Shown piece after piece: positions 1 to 14,119 of a DNA stretch of 64,000 bases. Source of the DNA: Anseranas semipalmata (lineage: Eukaryota > Chordata > Aves > Anseriformes > Anseranatidae); the NCBI GenBank assembly GCA_013399115.1, contig VXAA01001508.1:652652-716651 (forward strand), written 5' to 3'. The translations under genes were made by a program, and so were the position numbers. Each line of letters opens with the position of its first letter. The first letter of the stretch is position 1. Under the pieces are notes generated by a model, which did no database searches, was not told the origin of the DNA, and saw only the letters and a list, made by a program, of their open reading frames with translations.

Positions 1-1929
1 CCATTTATTGCATAACCTACTGTATTCTGTACCACAAGCAGTACAATCCCTGTCCTTTTTTGAATAATTTTAAATTAGCCAGAGTCTCAAAAGAAAGGAT
101 GTTGAAGGTCAAAGCCAACTCCTAAAAAGGTTGAGCAATGCAGACAGCTCTTCTATTTTCCTCCTCCTCCTCTGGCTTTAATTTTACGGGGCAAGAGGTT
201 GGCATGGAGGCCACTGCCTACTTATTTGGTACTACGAATGAAACATCATAAGTACCAGACTGAGAACTTCTAAGAAATCCTTTCAGAGTGATCTGGACTC
301 TTTCTCTTAGAAAAGCAGGTTGGCAGTTTTTTGAATGTTCTATGTGCTAAACCTAACCTCAGTTCTCAAGTTAAGAATCTTCAAAATGAGCTCACTAAGT
401 ATCCAAAAAGAGAGAAAAAGAGTAAGATTTGATTATTTTATAACCTTGTCAAATGAATATTTACAGATTGGACTGGAAAGCGTGTGCATGGGAGAAGAAA
501 TAACAGGTTACAGAATCATATCCCAAATATTTGCAATTGGTTCTCCTGTCAGGTCTTTGATACCTGGTACAGCAAGCTCTCCACTGCAGCCACAACCCCC
601 TGTATGTTTATGTCACCTCACACAGGGATGCTGAGGGGAAAAAACAACCTCAGATTGCTTCCAGACAGGTTATGCTACCTCAGGCAGGGTGGCGTGTCTC
701 TATCAGAGGCAAGAAGCAGTGGATGTGTCACACATTGTGATATCAGGGCTATTGTTGAGGTGAAATACCGCGGTCTGCCCCAAATGCTTCACCAACAAGA
801 ACCTGTCGCTTAGCTAACAGAGATCCTGTGGCATAACAGGGAGAGATGCTGGTGCGACACAACACAGCCCTGAAATGTGTTAGGAGAAATCCAATATTAC
901 AGAATTTATATCTGCAAAGTTCATCTTGTATTCTTCCCCCCTAGATGCCTTCCTATATTTCAGGCCTGTAGAATCGATGGAACCAAGGGGCAGTTTGTCG
1001 TAGCGCCCTGTAGGATGATATTAAATTCTTGCTTTATTGCTAATATCAGCAACATTTTTAGACAGAGACAAGAAAGAAAGAGAGAAAGGAAGGATGTGAG
1101 AGAGAGATGGAAGCTACAAGATGCATTGCTTATGGTGCTGAAGTCTTAACTAGGGAAAAAAGGTAAAGCCCAGGTCTGTAAATCTTAAAAACATCTGAGG
1201 TCCCCATTCCCTAGCTCTGTAGCAGTCCTTTAACAGCCACAGCTAGGTTAGACTGGTAATGAGGAAAAAAGCTGATTGTGTTGTGCCAGGGCAATGCCCA
1301 GTGTGGTTCAGAAAGGCCCTTTGAGCAGGAGCTAAGTGACTTCTGAGTCCTGCTTTGCTTCTCGCACACAATCCCTCTGCTGACATCTGTGGCCTGGGTT
1401 CATTGTCGATGCAGAGCATAGCATCCAGCACGCTGAGTTGTTAACACATTTTGGTCCCAGTCTCTCCATGCTATGCATAGATGGTATTTCCATGCTTCAG
1501 GGGCACCCTGAAGGCCCCTTATTGTTATAAGGGTTGCAAGCCCTTACAGTTGTGTTGCCAGCAACCTTTTATAACCAACCAGCCTAAGCCCTGCTAAAGA
1601 GCTGGCCCAGTAGCAGTGAGACTTGGTCTCTAACTACTTGAAGATAAATCCCCCTTTTCTATCTGCCCAGGGCTTAATAGCATTTCCCTGTTGTGAAACT
1701 GTTGTGGCAGTAAGGGTGAGATGTTTGTGAGGAGGCCAGGCACTGCAGGAGCCAAGGTCCTATCAGAAGCTATAATTTCTCACTAGCTCTGCCTCAGACC
1801 CAGGACCAGCACAGCACATCCAGCTCCCTAACAGTCCATTTTGAAAATGACCTGGTACTGATTTATCCAGCAGAATTATAATCATAAGCTGTAGAAGTGA
1901 GTTGGCAATTAATGCCTTGAGTTAATTCA
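1..1929. other. Unique noncoding sequence
   Basis: No gene, RNA gene or recognisable transposon was found. Open frames on both strands are at most about 110 codons, overlap one another and resemble no known protein. The only compositional feature is the purine tract listed separately. Confidence 0.6.
1061..1110 (+). repeat. Purine-rich GA low-complexity tract
   Basis: About 50 bases are almost wholly A and G, with GAAA and GAGA units. It is an imperfect simple repeat, not a clean microsatellite. A short frame running through it reads as Arg/Lys/Glu-rich filler and is not evidence of coding. Confidence 0.8.
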
Positions 1930-2005
1930 TGGCTGGTGTAAGCAGGAGTGACTCTTAAATCACACTGAGCTTCTTCCATTTACATCTGTGATGAATTTGG
2001 CCCAC
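1930..2005. repeat. Ancient amniote interspersed repeat, probable decayed copy
   Basis: The segment carries pieces such as CTGGTGTAAGCAGGAGTGAC, then a TTTACATCTG stretch, and ends with GATGAATTTGGCCCA. I recognise this as the layout of an old repeat common in turtle, crocodile and bird DNA, with TGGTGTAA and AATTTGGCC motifs. I cannot recall its database name. A second, better copy lies at 20172-20280. Divergence is high, so a chance match cannot be excluded. Confidence 0.4.
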
Positions 2006-5000
2006 CAAGCCAGCATGAGTAACTTCTGGGCTCTCTGAGATCTTGTTCATTTACGGCAGCGAGTTGTTTATTATGCAGTGTGTGTCTGATCTGCTTTCAT
2101 GGCAGTTGCATGGCAATTAGAGTCATTTTGTGTAAAAGGCTTCCTCAGAGATGGCATCAAGGCACGGGCTGCATGAAATGGACAATCTTTTCTGGATATA
2201 GAACTAATATTAAGCATGATGATAAAACCCAAGGCTTCACTGTTTTTTTTTAATTGCTCTTGGAGCCCTAAGAAATATTTTTTTTTCCCCTGGTTAGAAC
2301 CACAATAATATTTCATTCCCACTGCGTACCCTAAAAAATGGATTTCCTTTCCCTTCTCAGTTGGTGATTTGTTTTGCATTAATGCCTTTCATAACTCATA
2401 CGTTTCGCCATTAAAAATTAATGCTTGGTGCTGACATAAACAAATGAAATTTGTATTATTAATGTTTTACATAGGTAAGACTTTGTAATAACAGATTCAT
2501 CATAACAGACTGTTTTAATTAAAAGACTTGCTCATTCCCTAAACTGATTTCAGACATAATTTTGGGTGTTGGGAAGAATGTCTTGTACAAATGCCTGGAG
2601 AGGAGTGATCAATAAGACCTCAGATGCCATTTTTGTAAGTTTGCACCTGAGTTCAGACATGGGATCCGCTGTCTAGGTTGTACTTAATGAGAAGAGCAAG
2701 TGGGAAAGGCACCAGTGATGGCTTTTGCCTTGGTGCAAGCATCAGGCCTCTACACCAGTTAAAGTCTCTATTTGATGTCCAGCTAGCCATCTGACATTGG
2801 TTTGCTGCATGGGCGGACACTGAAGGTGAAGAAAACACCTCAGTGGTGGGACTGCACTAAGGGTTTGTCATCAGTCTTGGGCTCTTTTCCATTTGGCTTG
2901 AGAACAAGGTTGCAGCTAACTGTGCTGCTCAGGATAAATCTCACAAAGAAAGTCTGCAGGATGATCTCCATGGTGGCATTTGAGAGTACATCTAACTTTG
3001 TAGAGATGAGGGTGAGCAGCTTACTTCTGCTCTTAGGGCATAGTACAAACCTTCTGGTACCATCCATGGCTCAGTTAAAGACATAACCTCCACTGCCCTA
3101 TTGCAAAATTGGACATTAGGAAATAAAAGGAAAAGCAACAATTTTTGTTACAACCTGCCTCAATTTATTTTCCTTCAATAAAATAGTGCATACATGAACT
3201 TCAGATTAACTAGAATGTCAAGCAAACTTCTATTTGAAAATTTCTCATTAATAATTTGCTTCTGGTTCTGAGGGTGATAGTGTTGACTATGCAAGAGAAG
3301 AAAGCCTTGCTGCTTAACTGTGAGGCTGCAGATGATGTCTCTGTAATATGGCTGTATGATACATTCCTAATCAAATGATTGAGCTCTGGTTGAGAATAAC
3401 TCAGTGTAAACTCCATTACAAAGCAGCAGTAATTGTCCCACAAGTCAGGGCTACAGTCCTGCAAAACTCACAAAAAGAAATTCAAACACGTTAAAGTATG
3501 GAGATGGACAGGTGCAAAGGGGATTGAAAATAGGAGCACGCTTTCTAGCAGAAGTGGGAGCAGTGGTACAAAGCGTGCTAATGACAGAACAGGGTGATGG
3601 GAAAACATCAAGGGGGGGAATTTCTAAAGCCCAGAGCACTCGCCTTACTCTTCCCCTGTTGAAATCAATGGAAATGTGCAGTTCAGTTTTTCTATACTAG
3701 TGAGTTCAAGGGGAGCTGAATTAAGCCAGGGTGCTTTTAAGTCACCCACCCTCCATATCTGTAAAGAACAATTGGAAGAGTGAAGAGCTAAGAATTGAAA
3801 CCATTGTGAAAAGCCGGCCCTAGAAAACGGTTCTGGGAAGCCAGGAGTGCTGAAAAGAAAAAGCGAAACATGATAAGAAGAGACTATCTGTATTGGACAT
3901 CAGGAGCTTATAAAAGGCTGCGGGATGTAAAATGGCATCACTCTGGAAAGGACACGAAAGTGATGAAGTGAAGAGCAGGGCTTTATGACATGCTCATTAA
4001 TGGCCAGATGACTTAGGCTGTTTGGTTACCTAGAAGCAGTTGATAAAACTCCCTCCTCTACCCCCCAAATATGCTTCTCCCCTATATGGCTCCAGCTGTG
4101 ACCAGTGCAGCCCCACACAAACCAGGAGCTGGGTCCAGGCCAAAAAACGGTATTGCAGAATGGAAAAGAAGGTTTGTGTGTGTCTAATGTCGGGTGGGAG
4201 TACTGCTGTGTACAGAGCAGAGGTGTGCATCTATCTGTGGGTCTGCATCTCACCATCGGCATCCAGAAGTTTGAGTGTAGCCCTTTGATGTATGTGTGCT
4301 GTAGAGATTTTTACATTGCAAGGGGCTTGCCCCTAAAGGAAGGTTAAATGTACTTTTTGCACCTTTTACAAGGGTGCGTTGCAGCTCTGCAGCTGCGTGT
4401 CTAGCATGAAATGACAGCCATTTCTGCAGTCTTTGTGCTGCTGAACCTATTTAATTAGACAGAATTGAATTGAATCTGCTAAGCAGTTATTGTCAGGGCT
4501 GCTTTCTGTGCACGAATATATTGTTTGGAAACCCACAGGAGTGCTGTGCTGGACATGGGAACACTGTGCCTTCAGCTGACCCCCAGCCAGTTCCACAAAA
4601 CAATGACAAAATAAGAAAGAGATTTCAGGCCCTAATCTCAAGTCAAACGTTCAAAATGAGGCACGTTTGCCCAGCTCAACAATCATGCAAAAGGGAATAT
4701 GGTCCACTTCTGTCTGAGGTGGATAAGGAAAGCTTGTACCGCCTGGCACGGCTGCTCCTGAATTTCAGGAACCTGAAAACGAGCCCTCTGAAGGACATTG
4801 CTATGGGGGGGACAGGCTGCCCCCAACAAGGGACCCAGACCTCCCCACTAATTAAGATCCGCAAGGCAGGACCAGGGGGTGAACAACACACTGTGCAGCC
4901 ACCGCCGCTGCTCCATTTATTTGATAGGGCTGTGCCAAGGCAGAGAGAATGTTCATTTTCCTAACTTTGCATCAATAATTAATCAAAACAGGTTTTACAT

Positions 5001-8000
5001 AAGCCTGAACATAAAATTATTAGCTCCTGGAGGTTCTTCCAGCAGTTACAGCAAGACCTCTGTCAGCAGCTTCAGAATTGATGTGCTTTAAAAGGAGAGG
5101 AACATTGATAAATACTCATTTCTTTCCCCCGCTGTTGCTCACTCAATCAGCTCTCACCTCTCATTCTCTTTTCCTCTTGTGTTTGGAGGGGGAAAAAAAA
5201 AAGTAAGAAAAAAAAGTAGGGTTTTACTTAATAAGGAGAGGTGAAGAAGGAAACTTTCTCTCTTGAACACAAGAAAACTGGTTTGCAGAATAATGCAATA
5301 AACAGAGCCCTTCCTCAAATCTGGGTGTGTTCCTGGAATTTCAATTACATTGTAGGATCTCTGGGGCACAGTCTAGCCTTTCTATTTTCTTTCCTTAGGA
5401 TGTTTAATGTGACAGGGTGCTGATCCTTGGTTATTTCTCCAAGGTGCTTTTGTGGTAAAAATAAAACAATAATGAGAGGATTATGTGTGGACTTGGCTGG
5501 GCTGATGACTGGAATCACAGTGCTGAAGTGGAGGGCTCAGGCACCGAAAGGACAAACCTCTGCTCCTCAGGAAAACTTTCATTGCTTAGGCTGGTGGCTT
5601 TTATGGTCTTCCCAGCTTTCTTTTTGGAGAGCATACTTGAGGTCTGTCCCTCTCCTCTGTGTCTGTAATGGGCAGTGCAGAGCAGAAGATTAATTCTATG
5701 TGCAATGAATTGCTGCCAGAAAGAGGTTCCCTTTCTCTCTCCTTCCTCCCTCTACTTGTCATGGGGGTTCCCACCCTCCCTAGATTAAATCCAGCTTTGC
5801 GGAGACCTTCGAGACTCGCCTTCTTTCTCTGCATGGGGTGGACTGTGAACATCTGAACCTCACGAAAAATTGTAATCTCTGAACACCTCTACTCTCCTAT
5901 AGAGAAAGTCTGGGGGCTTGGGGACTTTTCCAGACAGCTTTGATGACTCAGTGCAAAATTTTTAAGAGACGAAATTCAGCACCATTCTTCTGAATTCAGG
6001 AAAGGGGTAGGAATTTGCACCAGATGTATTGACCTGTTTATGTTACAGTCTTTTAATACCCAGCTTTTCTTGTGGCCATGTCCCAGGGTTTAGAGAGTTT
6101 GGATCACCTCATAGCTTTTGCAGGTTAGCTGCTGAACACATTGGGGTAAATCACATTCATTCAAAATTTAATTCCTTTCTTTTATGATTTTTGAACCCAG
6201 TAATGCATGGAAGTAGGGTGCAATTCTCAAAGTAATCTGGAGGGTTTAGAGGTCAGACATACATTGAAGTGAACAGTAATAAGGCAACCACATCCTATAA
6301 AAGATTTCTTCCCACTGGTTTATCTTTCAGGATTCACTCCACAGGATGACAAAGATTTTAGACTTTGGACTGTTGGAAAACTCTCTTCTCTGTGCATACT
6401 GCGCAGTCAGTCAGCTAAAGCACTGCCTAATTCGTCTTGCTCACAGTGAAACAATGGGAGAGGTGAATAATAAATTAAAAAAAAAGAATTTTCAGAATTT
6501 CAAAAGCAGAAGAAAAGAAGCTCTGGAGTTTCGCAGGATCCATCTCAAACAGATAGTATTTGTATAGGGACCCCAAAAAGGAAGAAATTCAGCCTTGCAA
6601 AACACAGTGAACAAAACCAGGTTCCCTTAAATGTGAAAATATGCATGGAACTGGTTTAAAAAAACAATGCTCTTGAGATATGTATACTGTTTCTCCTTGA
6701 TTGCTGATCAGTTTCCTTACAGTCTTCCCGACAGAACTGCACGCTATTTTTCCTTTTAATTTCCTGAATGTAGTTATTAACTGGAGTAAAAATAAATAAA
6801 TAATCATGGTGACAACATGTAATTTCTTGCAATGAAAACTTCAGATACCAGTTATTTCACAAGATTAATCTGAATGCTTACAAGTCTTTTTCTTCAGCTA
6901 GCTGGGAAACAGGACCTATCACCAGGGTTCCTTTCATTTTCCTGCTTCTTGCTCTTTTAACGATCACGTTCTTATTTTTTTCCTTGCCTGTAGCAGAAAA
7001 CTTTCCTTCTGATAAATCTCTTTTGTTCCTCCTGAGACTATCCAGCAGTCTGTCAGGAACCCAGCAAGGAATAGCTCATTTCTGTCAAGAGCTCCATATT
7101 AAGCATTAAATGTCTGCTAAAAAGCTGTCCTGATGACAGCAAAGCACAGGGTCACACTTGTTTGAACAACAGTTTATTCCCTTTCACGGCAGAGTGAGAA
7201 CTGCTTGGAACTGGGAGATCACGGTGGAAAGAAAAGCCTCACGACCCACTTGCCTTGAGATGCTGGCACGATAGGACAGGGTGCTGTGGAAATGAGAGTG
7301 CATTATGGGGCAGTTGAAGGGAAATGAGATGCCTTTGAAACCACCTGAGCAGCACCATCACTCAAAGCTGAATGGCTCCTGCTGCTCCCGAAATACAACG
7401 TGTCAGTCACTCGCACAAAGAGACCGATGCTTGGCAAAGAGCGAATGACATAGGATAGCATCAGTCTACCTCCCCCTCCCTTTCTACCTTACATACCTAA
7501 ATTGATGTCTAACAGGGAGTCCAAACTGTCCATTATGGAACCTCTAAGATACCTAAAAATACTACAGATCACTAAAGCGAGCTAAGAAAGAGCTCTCTAT
7601 TCAAGGCATCACTCATCCACTGAGTAAGTGGAAGATGGATCCCAGCTGTGGATAGGTTACCTCCACTCATCATTTCTGGCCTTGTCCATCTTCTGTTCCC
7701 AGAGCTTTACAAAGGCGACACCAAAGATGCTGAAGATGAGAGTGACACGGTCACAGCATGGTATTTTCCTTCTGTTCTTTCTGACACTGTGTTTTTGTGG
7801 CTATTACTGATATACAGCCTGGCTTCAAGCAGCGTTTAGCATCTTAACTAAAATATTATCCATCTTTTCTGTATTACTGATGGGCAACACGTATGCATGA
7901 TACTAGTACACAAGATATTGCAGAGCTGTCATGTTATTGGTGAGGGTTGGTCTGGGGGCTGTGAGGAGGCTCATGGAGCCCTTTCTACCCACTAATTTTC

Positions 8001-9007
8001 TTGCCAAAGCTGATCTGGTCTTGTGCAAGGGTTGGTATGCCCTCAGGTCATTTCACCCCGTAGGTGCCCAGTGCAGCAGCCTTGCTTTGCTTCAGTACTT
8101 TGTTAGGAGAAAGATCAATAGCACTAAATATAGAATTAGGCTGTGCTTCCAGCTCCTGTCTCCTCCCTGTGTGGTGAGAAGTTTGGTAGAGAGCAGGACC
8201 CTTCCCCAGTTGGAGCAGAGTCACTGGGGATGATGGCATGGGGGTGAGCAGTGCATGAGGAGGTTGGTGACCCAGCAAAAAGTTTCACAAAACCCCTAGT
8301 ATTACCACTCCTCTAGTATTTCTGAAATCATTCAGGTTGTTGGGATTCGCCCACTGCTCTTCTGCATTCAGCAGCACATTTTCTATGCAGCCAGGAGAGT
8401 AGGTATTAGATTTCCTCATGAGAATGACCATTGTGTCCATTCATTTATGGAGAAGATCCTGGGAAATTACCTTGGTGTTGCTAATAATAATTATAATAAA
8501 AATAGAACTACAATAAAAAGGAGCATATTGCCAAATTGCACAAGAGGGACCTCGCTGCTCTGGGAATTGTTGTTAAGCAATGCATTTCCCATCTGTTCCT
8601 GAGTGATGGATAACACCAGCCCACCAGAGAGCAAGATTATCACTGTTGCCCTTCCTATGTCCTCTATGATGGCAGGAAAGAGTAAGTGGGTATTTGCTGC
8701 TGGAAGTAACCGCAAGCTCCAAAGTCTAGAAATGTTTTCAGTACCGGGAACAGAGGCAGAGGATGTATCTCATTCTCACATCTTCCCTCTTTATCTATGC
8801 TTCTCACCATCTGTATCTCAGATTCTGCAAATGCATCAGAAAAGAAAAATCAATGTAAACTAGACAAGAGAATTTCCAGTCTGTAAAGCAGAGATGGCAT
8901 TAGGTGTCCATTAATCCCATGGCTGTAGTAAGTCCCTGAAGGGACAGAAATGGAAGGGGGGAGAAGGAAGGGAATGCCAAGGGACAGACAAACAGCAAAT
9001 ATTTTCT
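2006..9007. other. Long unique noncoding block
   Basis: No exon, structural RNA or clear transposon was recognised. The longest open frame is about 164 codons on plus (4470-4964). It has no familiar domain, is Pro/Gln-rich near its end and overlaps a minus-strand frame of similar quality. Short T and A runs occur near 2240, 2280 and 5190. A short segment at 3640-3690 contains TTGAAATCAATGG, reminiscent of the ancient repeat family, but is too small to annotate. Confidence 0.55.
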
Positions 9008-9034
9008 TTTTATTTATTTATTTAGTTTAGTTTA
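9008..9034 (+). repeat. TTTA/TTTAG microsatellite
   Basis: Short tandem TTTA units shift into TTTAG units. It is an imperfect simple repeat of about 27 bases. Confidence 0.85.
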
Positions 9035-9182
9035 GAGAGCTCTCATAAAATAAGCTGATGCAATATTCTATTTTTCTCTGCCTCCATGCTAGATTCAGAA
9101 AGCATGCAATTGTTTCTAATGTCAGCAGGTCTAAATAAGATCATTTGCATTAAAAGAAAGCAAAGCTTGCAGCTATCTACTT

Positions 9183-9221
9183 AAAAAAAAAAAAAAAAGA
9201 AAGAAAGAAAAAAAAAGAAAG
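9183..9221 (+). repeat. A-rich tract with GAAA units
   Basis: Sixteen consecutive A residues are followed by GAAA units and a further A run. No retrotransposed body with target-site duplications was recognised upstream, so I read it as a simple repeat and not as the tail of a processed copy. Confidence 0.85.
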
Positions 9222-9239
9222 CACTAAAAAAAAGCCTTA

Positions 9240-12200
9240 GCTTTTAAAGTAATCGATGACCCTTCAGGTTGATGCCTGCATAGAAGGACTGAACTAAAAA
9301 GTTCTGCTTCTAATCCTGAAAGTTCTGAATGAAATATGGATTGGCTGCATCAGGGTTTAATACAGTGCTTTCCATAACCCACTAAACTTGCTCCATCGCT
9401 TTGGAGGAAGGAATCGGTGGCATCCAGCATGACAAGCATTTGGAGAGGCTGTCTCCACCTCCAGGAGCAGGATGCAGCTGGGCATCCCCCAGGGAAGTGG
9501 AAACAAAGACCGCTCTCTCCAAGGACCTAACCTGTAACCATATTTTGCCTTCAGCAGCAGCATAACTAAGACAAACCTTCACACTTTTTAGTGCTTAATC
9601 TCAGCATTCCCTTAGTAATGCAATGACTGGCCTGTTCAAGGTGGTGAGATGGATTAATAGGTGTTACCAGATTAAAGTGAAATCAGAGATGGAGATGACT
9701 TGCAAATTAACCTGTACTGTTCCCGCTAGGAAGCCATTTCCAGGATGGACTTTCTCCTCATAGTAGAGTAGTTCTGATGTTCTCATAAACATCCCTAGGA
9801 CCTCCACCAGCTCTGCTCTTGCTGACTCTGGTTGTGATAAAATGGCACGGTGCATAGCAAAAATAGCATCATTGTAGCAGAGCTCTGCCTTGTGCATTTA
9901 TTACACACACTTTCCTAACGTCATTTTCAGGGCAGTAATATTGTCCTGTGGCAATTTAATAAAAGAGCTATAAAATCGCTGCCTTGAGGAAGGATATATT
10001 CATAGTGAGGTACTCCATGGTGACTTCGCCATTCAGAAAGTCCTGCCTGGAGGCAGGCAGCTTCCCTTGCTTGTACGTCCTTGAAAGATCAGAATATATA
10101 GAGGCTGGTACTTAGCTGTGGCTGTGGAGCAAACGCTACTGTACAGGGGTGGCTGGGGTCAAGCAGCTGTTAATTACTTCTGGGGCCAGCATGGGAAACA
10201 GAAATTCATTATTTCTTCAACTGTTCCACCATTTAGAAGTGCCATGAGTGAAAAAACAACACTGTGTCATATGATGAGTCCAGATGTATTTGTTCTTGCT
10301 GGGATTCATCACTAAATCTCCACTAGTGGAGAACATTAGAAGATAGTCCTTGAAATGATCGTAAACTCTCCTTCCTCTCCAAGTACAGCCTTCAGTGTGG
10401 CAAAATTAGGGCAATAGCTGAACCAGGATCTTGTTTTATTTGGTTAAAAGTGTTAGTCTCTGGGACAGGATTATCCGGGAAGATGCATAGATTTCCTTCC
10501 TTCCTTCTCACTAAGGTTATGCGACATTTAGGATTCAGATGTTTGAGGAACACTGGTGTAGGAGACCTGCTGCTCCATATGCTAGGTTATGCTGCTGTGG
10601 GAGAGCGATGTATAGAGGCCAGAACATGTTTTGGGATGAGGGAAGAAAAACGCTCTTATGGTTATTAAATATTTATATCTCCATTAAGTCTTACCATCTC
10701 CATCCCCTTCCTGAAGGTCCCCTGGACCCTTGTTTTCTAAGTTTTAGCCTTTTGAAAATTAAAAAACAAAGAAACAGGCAATGAGTTCAAAGAGTTACAC
10801 CACCTGGGATAGCACAAACTGCTTTAGTAAGAATCACATGGGGCCAAAAGCAAAATTGCATGTTCCCCTTGTGATTCTGCTTCCCTATGCTTGTGAACAG
10901 ATACAGAACATAGTGGGTCTTCTTCTGGGAGCTGAGACCAAAATCCAGTAGCTGTCATGGTGAGGAGAGAGAAGAACTTAGTCCCCTTCAGTCTCTTGGT
11001 TGCCAGATCCTTTGGAAAATCTCAAAATCCTGATGGTTAACCTTATTCTAAGCTTCATTTGTCCTTACATATCAAACTTCATAATGGCTCCTGGTGCACC
11101 CCTGCAGCTTGGCAGTCCTATGCTCATTTAATTTTCTTAGAAAAGAATAATTCTTATGCTTAATTCTGGGAAATTCTGCAAGAATCTCCCTTCACCACCC
11201 TACTTCCTCCATCCCCCCAAAAAGAAAAAAAGTGGAAGCCCATCAAGCCTGTGGTTTTTGGTTCTTGTCCATTTTGATATGCTCCAGCCACATCTCAGTT
11301 TATAATTTCTAATAATTTCCAATGTTAGTGAGGCTGAAAAAGCCATTGAGTGTTTTCAGGACTGAAATTGAGCTATCAATTATGAAAATGTTTCTTCTGC
11401 TCGGTTTCCCACTGAGCCATTATCTAATAAAAATCACCAGGAAAACACGTCACCCACCGAAGGAGGAAACAGTTAACAAACAAGAGCTGCTACTGAAAAC
11501 AGAAGTGCTGGGCTGGGTAAGGACACCCACAAATTCAGAGTGATCACTGGCCCCAGCAGCGTGCAAAGGAAATTGCAGACTCAAACAGTCTCAGCTGGCA
11601 TAATTTTCTCGGTGAACTTGTCCCCTTTTTTTTAAATACTAGAATTACTTTACAATACAAAAGCTTTTTGCAATAAATGTCTTTTTATTTTTTTTTTCTC
11701 TCACAAATCTCCCCTATCATTCCCCCTCTGCCCAGCACACATTGGAGAGAAAGGTTTATTTGCATGTAAGGCTTAGTCATTAGGTCCCTTTTATTATAGG
11801 CCAAGAAAAAAGTAACTATTGAGAAAAAGAAGAGAAGGAGGAAGAGGGGGATGGCAGAAAAGAAGTGCAGACACAGTAAATTACTGTGTGAATTAAATCT
11901 CCAGCTGACTGGGAATGGGGCTGTTTGAAAACTCCTTTTGATTTTTGCAGCGTAAGGTGGGGAGGCTGCCATTCTTCTATTTTATGTTTGCTGATCCTTT
12001 GTTGTTCCTTTATGATCTTTTTCACCCTACGATGTGTGATTTAGAGTCATTTCAGGAATACAGAGAACTGCAAAGTGGGCATGCTTGGGAGGCAACAGAA
12101 GCGACCAAGGTTCAAGGTTGAAACCAAAGCACGTACATGAGCTTCCTCACCAGGTGTGCAAAGACTCAGCGAGTACATGCAAACAATTAGGCCCAGTTTA

Positions 12201-13959
12201 TTGAACATTTTCCTGTTATAGTGATATTAAAAGAGTAGGTTATTTAGAGTCACAAATGCACTGGAAACAGAGTTTTGACCAGACTAACATAGCCAGCCAG
12301 TGGCAAGATAGAGAAATAAAGTCCAGTCATCCCATTTTTCAGTTTTCTGTTTTAATTTTAAAATGAAGAAAAATAAATGGGTTGGAAGAGGTCAGTTTTC
12401 AGATGACCAGCTCTTCTCTACCTCACTGTAATATTACTTAAGAAGAAAGTAACAGGGAAGAAGGGGAAAAAACAGGAGTTGCAAAATAAACAGACAGATA
12501 GAATAAACACAAGATGCTGGGACTGCTGATGCCACTGGAGATATCTGATATAAAAGGAAGCTACTGGAAACAACAGTGAATGAAAACAAGCAAAACGAGA
12601 ATTATAAAGAATACTGCTATCCTATAATGTTACCCTGGAAATGTGGTACCACAAAGATTTTATTTACTTACTGTACCCTGTGTCCTGCCTGCCCTTCCCC
12701 TACCAGTGCCCCATAAGCTGTGCTCAGCAAGCAGCTGAGCTCACTGTGGGGCTGGAGGGATTACGGCCGGATTCAGGGCTCCCCTACTGTCTCTGCTCCA
12801 TTTCCCCTTCCAACAGAGATGCTGTAGATCTACTACCTAAGTAAAAACTGGGAGCTCTCAGGTTAATTGTGGGAGAAGGGATACTTCAGGTTGACCCCAG
12901 CAACTTTATCTCCTCGGGCATCTGGACTACTGTATCCCTGGTAAATGAGGGGTTTTGTGGGTGTCTGTCAGAAGGACTTTATTGAAACTGCTTCTAGATG
13001 ATACCGTAGCTCCACTTACACAAGCCATTCACCCTTCTACCGTGCAGAGACAAGTGGATAATTCAGAGCTGGTCTGAAACACAACTGATGTTAGTGCTGC
13101 AGCCACTTTCTTGTAGCTCTGGATTTGGTCCAGAGCTCCAGTCTACAAAGCTGTCCTTCAGTCATGGCTCTTCATCCCCCATAAATTCCTGCCTGAGCTC
13201 ACTGCACTCCCTCCATGTGATCTCTCCACTCTCTGTAGAGAGCTTTCTGCTCTCCTCCGTCCCTGTGCTGCTGCCAGTCCAGCTCACTGCTGGCTGCCGT
13301 GGGCTGCCGTAATGCACTGTTCGGCATTCACTGAATCTTGAAATCTCTGTTCTTTTGCAGAGAAAATGCCAATTACTAGAGGTTCTCACGTGAAGTCTGC
13401 TGATGACAGGAATCACTTACTGTTTGTCATTCTTTTGCCTATATCTGATCATTTATTGGAAAAGGGCTCGGCTTATACATGCACCAAGATATTGCTTCAT
13501 TGGTATTCCTTCTGTGGATGCTCTTCTGCTCCCATCTTAATAATCATCTCTGCTTCTTATCTAAGAAGGCCTTGTATGGGAAGAATGGGGGGCAGCGAGG
13601 GGCGAGGGACAGCAATGTAGGAAATACAAGGTCACTGGAGCTCCTTTTCTGCAGAGATGTGCATGGAGTTAGCAGGATAATGCTCATCAAATAATTTATT
13701 CATTGGTTGCTGTGATATTTTAGACCTTATTTGAACCGGATGAATAACTTGCAAACACCTTCTGTTACTGGGGGTATCCACCACACTATTTCAAGTGCTC
13801 TGAAGGGGAACCTCTTTCCTACTAGGTCAGTTTGCTTCCTAAATTGAGAGCACGAACACCTTGCTCCCCTCCCTTCACTCAGAGTACAGTTGATGCTACC
13901 CCTCTTCCTTGGCTGTCCTCACCTCACCCATCAGCCTCAGCAGCACAGCATGCCAGCTC
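9240..13959. other. Unique noncoding block
   Basis: No gene or mobile element was recognised. Open frames stay below about 100 codons. Moderately T-rich pieces occur near 11630 and 11690. A polypyrimidine stretch followed by AG appears near 13350, but no convincing downstream exon follows. Confidence 0.55.
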
Positions 13960-14115
13960 ACGCTTATCCACATGGGCTCATTAAATTATTTAAATTTACA
14001 GCCGGGTGGTGTAATCCTGCATTTATGTCACCTTTGAATCTGGCTCAGCAGCTAATGCCAGCCAGCACTGTGGTACCGTTCACACAATCCCATTCTAATG
14101 AACAGCATTTAAGTA
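13960..14115. promoter_or_regulatory. Candidate conserved noncoding element
   Basis: This is unique, balanced sequence with an AT-rich core (TTAAATTATTTAAATTTA) and no repeat similarity. It resembles amniote constrained noncoding DNA in texture only. No alignment was possible, so the call is inference. Confidence 0.25.
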
Positions 14116-14119
14116 GAGG

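Noticed and set aside
4470..4964. 164-codon plus frame
   Set aside because: Composition and sequence look random; no motif or homologous family recognised.
5975..5992. TTCAGCACCATTCTTCTG resembling a REST/RE1 site
   Set aside because: Only the left half-site matches; the required right half (GGACAG type) is absent.
8491..8715. Hydrophobic 74-codon minus frame, membrane-like
   Set aside because: Hydrophobicity comes from an AT-rich start and end; no family recognised, and it overlaps a plus-strand frame.
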